From Solirubrobacter phytolaccae (GTDB taxonomy: Bacteria; Actinomycetota; Thermoleophilia; Solirubrobacterales; Solirubrobacteraceae): a stretch of 64,000 nucleotides of DNA. The notes beneath the pieces are model-generated. The model saw only the letters and a program-made list of their open reading frames with translations. It searched no databases and was not told the origin of the DNA. Made by a program: the position numbers and the translations under genes. Within the stretch, counting starts at the first letter, position 1. Each line of letters opens with the position of its first letter. Of the stretch, positions 63,301-64,000 are shown piece by piece. The stretch is taken from NCBI RefSeq assembly GCF_027587195.1, contig NZ_JAPDDP010000009.1, positions 62,001 to 126,000 of the forward strand, in the 5' to 3' direction.

Positions 63301-63498
63301 AACTCGCACGCGGACGTCGTCCGTGCCGACGAAGTCGTTCGCGCCGGGGGCGACGATGCTCGCTCCGGACGGGGCGCTCGCGTCCGCCTCAGCGGCGGGG
63401 GCGACGACGCCGAGCAGGACGATCACGCTCGCGCCGAGTGCCGCGAGCGTGGGGGAGAAGAGGGTCAATGCGGGCCTTTCAAAGGGAAGAGGGAGCAA
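60307..63498 (-). CDS. Very large secreted protein of unknown function
   Basis: 1063 aa from TTG 63498; a second TTG at 63468 with GAAAGG 6 nt upstream is also possible. The hydrophobic run AALGASVIVLLGVVAPAAEA is the export signal. Residues ~45-310 are Ig-like beta domains (RVRVRAGAKVTAIQAFNG, GRNTLTVRTYDQDGRHATKRW, a PKD-like LKLDGSASKGRKLAYAWRVV). The middle has LFLQIEPATLTVKQTGDHTQ and GGTLLIQGFGNLPSVAQGSE. The last ~400 residues are mostly helical with ELTEANALATVAATYSGAAG and end in NPTKGCFLPD. I recognise no family for the large middle and end. It is probably co-transcribed with the Tat-exported protein, and the pair may work on one polymer. Confidence 0.72.
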   Translation of the reverse strand: MLPLPFERPALTLFSPTLAALGASVIVLLGVVAPAAEADASAPSGASIVAPGANDFVGTDDVRVRVRAGAKVTAIQAFNGTHDVTRRFKRHGRVWSAKLPRSVITPGTNKLVVHALAGKRSGEATTITFIAGRASASPLKLRSGRTVKAGQIPVAIATPTAARAELRVNGTRVASARNGVAAKKHEWLVSRQDGLRAGRNTLTVRTYDQDGRHATKRWTVTRPAGAPFAEAGPQSRTAKAGRWLKLDGSASKGRKLAYAWRVVEAPDGAKPRLRGARSSTPRFMPDRAGTYRLALRATHRGQARASAASAASEDVVTVYTAPTFGSQGLYVDTALTLGSAASISYGGESYAAASPTSPDLFLQIEPATLTVKQTGDHTQITPQAGMITIGVWTNATVPYTTNQHGSMVWIGTQLVAHNSSVGTPVSNLRGWLTPTTPTGVTAKWVGADYLQVQTRTANPDATQNTMSINGTAYSAALPAGAIAGYHALALDNAGAPRWSNLYPIYGVAGTDTAIENLLAVELKAQAAQGGTLLIQGFGNLPSVAQGSELGAQLDALGGRSDVAYRLNGTHDANGGAYALIAALRSKGLLFGWHGEEASFERTGGGALTALLWRDAEANDYIVQHADDADISAGPNRYQYLPLIYGAPTAYTNVIRDADNDALVSATPGQSAAMAAIVAYAIQHRWTVSDPGSKCPGDLDAIRASYCTTSSQDLQNLKDGITNQLPAYTTTDAYTQQDLTDARINFENEIADVATVQADLATYANLYAVKGSLQAIVDANVIGQTIEENKQLTLMSQGSTSTDTLNMINASLAMISAFPDVGFMASFVGGMSAMAQSVASADNPTPTIANEVELTEANALATVAATYSGAAGRFGDIGNYLVQDPQKLLTVAYALSKGELTLTPDRQEDLSASATYGMRQFLWGTILSTSYGAFIADPALGSNPECSYGLSNEWYPMKGLGATGNSHWAWATPDTGGKAFNWWIAMLQTSDPLQYAYTHTGIGLPTTVTDPLFSPINPALPVDQQVNVGAVAPYFWIDYLPFNTLRAVNTASDPNPTKGCFLPD

Positions 63499-63585
63499 CA
63501 GGGCGCATCCTTCTTCCGCTCGGGCGGCGAGTCCTCAGTAGCCGATTACGGCAATGCGCAGCGGCACGTACGTAGGCTTGAGCGG

Positions 63586-64000
63586 GTGGGCACGAAACCG
63601 GTGTGTCGCCATCTCGTCGGGCTGACCTCGAGCGTCGACGGTCCGTCCTACTACGAGTGGTTCACCGGCGTGGGCCTTCAGCGCGAGCGGCTGTGCGCGG
63701 AGTGCGTCGCGCACCGCGAGGGCGGCGGGACGATCGCGTTGGTCGCCGTCGGCGAGGCCGAGCTCGAGGACGCCGACCTCGTCGGGATCCGCGGCGCGCC
63801 GGAGGTGCGCGAGCGGGCGGAGCCGTTCGACGATCGGGTCGAGCTGACGCGCCTGCCGTGGGAGATCCTCGACTTCGCGCCCGCTGACGACGCGTGGTTG
63901 TTCGTCCTGCGCGACGGGACGATCCATCGCGACCTCGAGCCGGTGTGCCGTGTCGAGTTGCCGCCCGCGGAGCCCGCGCACGCGTTCTGGGGCGGCGCCG
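63586..64000 (+). CDS. Hypothetical protein, truncated by the window end
   Basis: The frame opens at GTG 63586 (VGTKPVCRHLVGLTSSVDGP) and is still open at the last base, at least 138 codons. Visible pattern: CRHL near the start and CAEC about 30 residues later (possible zinc pairs), then acidic alpha/beta sequence (IALVAVGEAELEDADLVGIR, LPWEILDFAPADDAWLFVL). There is no signal peptide. The 87-nt divergent gap before it (63499-63585) shows no clear promoter. Function unknown. Confidence 0.6.
   Translation, partial: MGTKPVCRHLVGLTSSVDGPSYYEWFTGVGLQRERLCAECVAHREGGGTIALVAVGEAELEDADLVGIRGAPEVRERAEPFDDRVELTRLPWEILDFAPADDAWLFVLRDGTIHRDLEPVCRVELPPAEPAHAFWGGA

Noticed and set aside
63535-63981. A 148-codon minus-strand frame at the right edge
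   Set aside because: Antisense of the truncated + gene opening at 63586, whose frame has balanced composition and Cys pairs.

Overview
The window is about 70% GC, dense in coding sequence, and reads as a soil actinobacterium. The deep-branching Thermoleophilia (Solirubrobacter/Conexibacter-like) are my best guess. The support is an F420-type LLM oxidoreductase, an AMIN-like secreted protein, many 4-bp ATGA/GTGA gene overlaps, leaderless-looking promoters, and an unusually large secretome of mosaic proteins (ThuA, PQQ-type sugar dehydrogenase, PKD, HAF, RTX and CBM modules). No rRNA, tRNA, CRISPR array, phage genes or insertion sequence is visible. The placement is inference; nothing in the window is a phylogenetic marker.

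Layout. 1-743: C-terminal piece of a large secreted protein, with a terminator. 857-5124: a membrane SGNH hydrolase and a membrane Vps62-like protein. 5221-12053: a ROK regulator, a protease-nuclease fusion and secreted or lipoprotein beta-propeller-type proteins. 12091-13021: a frameshifted LLM oxidoreductase. 13022-28846: one long + strand operon with a consensus promoter, ending in a strong hairpin. It holds a TIM-barrel sugar isomerase, a split transketolase, an FGGY kinase, a SorC regulator, a DUF2291 protein, a ribose-type ABC transporter and three tandem secreted Sde182/nucleoside-hydrolase-like proteins. This matches the gene set of the D-apiose (branched pentose of plant cell walls) transketolase pathway, coupled here to secreted wall-associated proteins.

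28835-36312: a ThrE-like exporter and a TetR regulator on the minus strand. Divergent from these is a two-gene secreted sugar-oxidation unit, a ThuA-PQQ-dehydrogenase fusion followed by an exported sugar-isomerase-fold protein. 36328-47984: an RTX protein, a HAF-repeat/Ig protein, a USP-like gene, a thioesterase, small secreted proteins, an AMIN-like protein and a GNAT. This stretch includes two short genes (54 and 37 codons) with good ribosome-binding sites. 48016-53039: a possible pseudoknot, an F420/NADP reductase-like protein, and an MBL-fold hydrolase with its TetR repressor and a doubled operator. A class V aminotransferase-like enzyme and a DeoR regulator follow. 53171-63498: a second, 1636-residue ThuA-PQQ-dehydrogenase protein, divergent from DeoR, then a minus-strand pair of large exported proteins (one Tat-dependent) of unknown activity. 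A truncated gene opens at 63586.

The most notable pattern is a conserved C-terminal domain of about 115-140 residues. It forms the extreme C-terminus of six different secreted proteins in the window: the 5' edge fragment, all three Sde182 proteins, the exported isomerase and the 1636-residue ThuA protein. Their N-terminal parts are unrelated. It looks like a common targeting or surface-attachment module that marks one extracellular carbohydrate-processing system.
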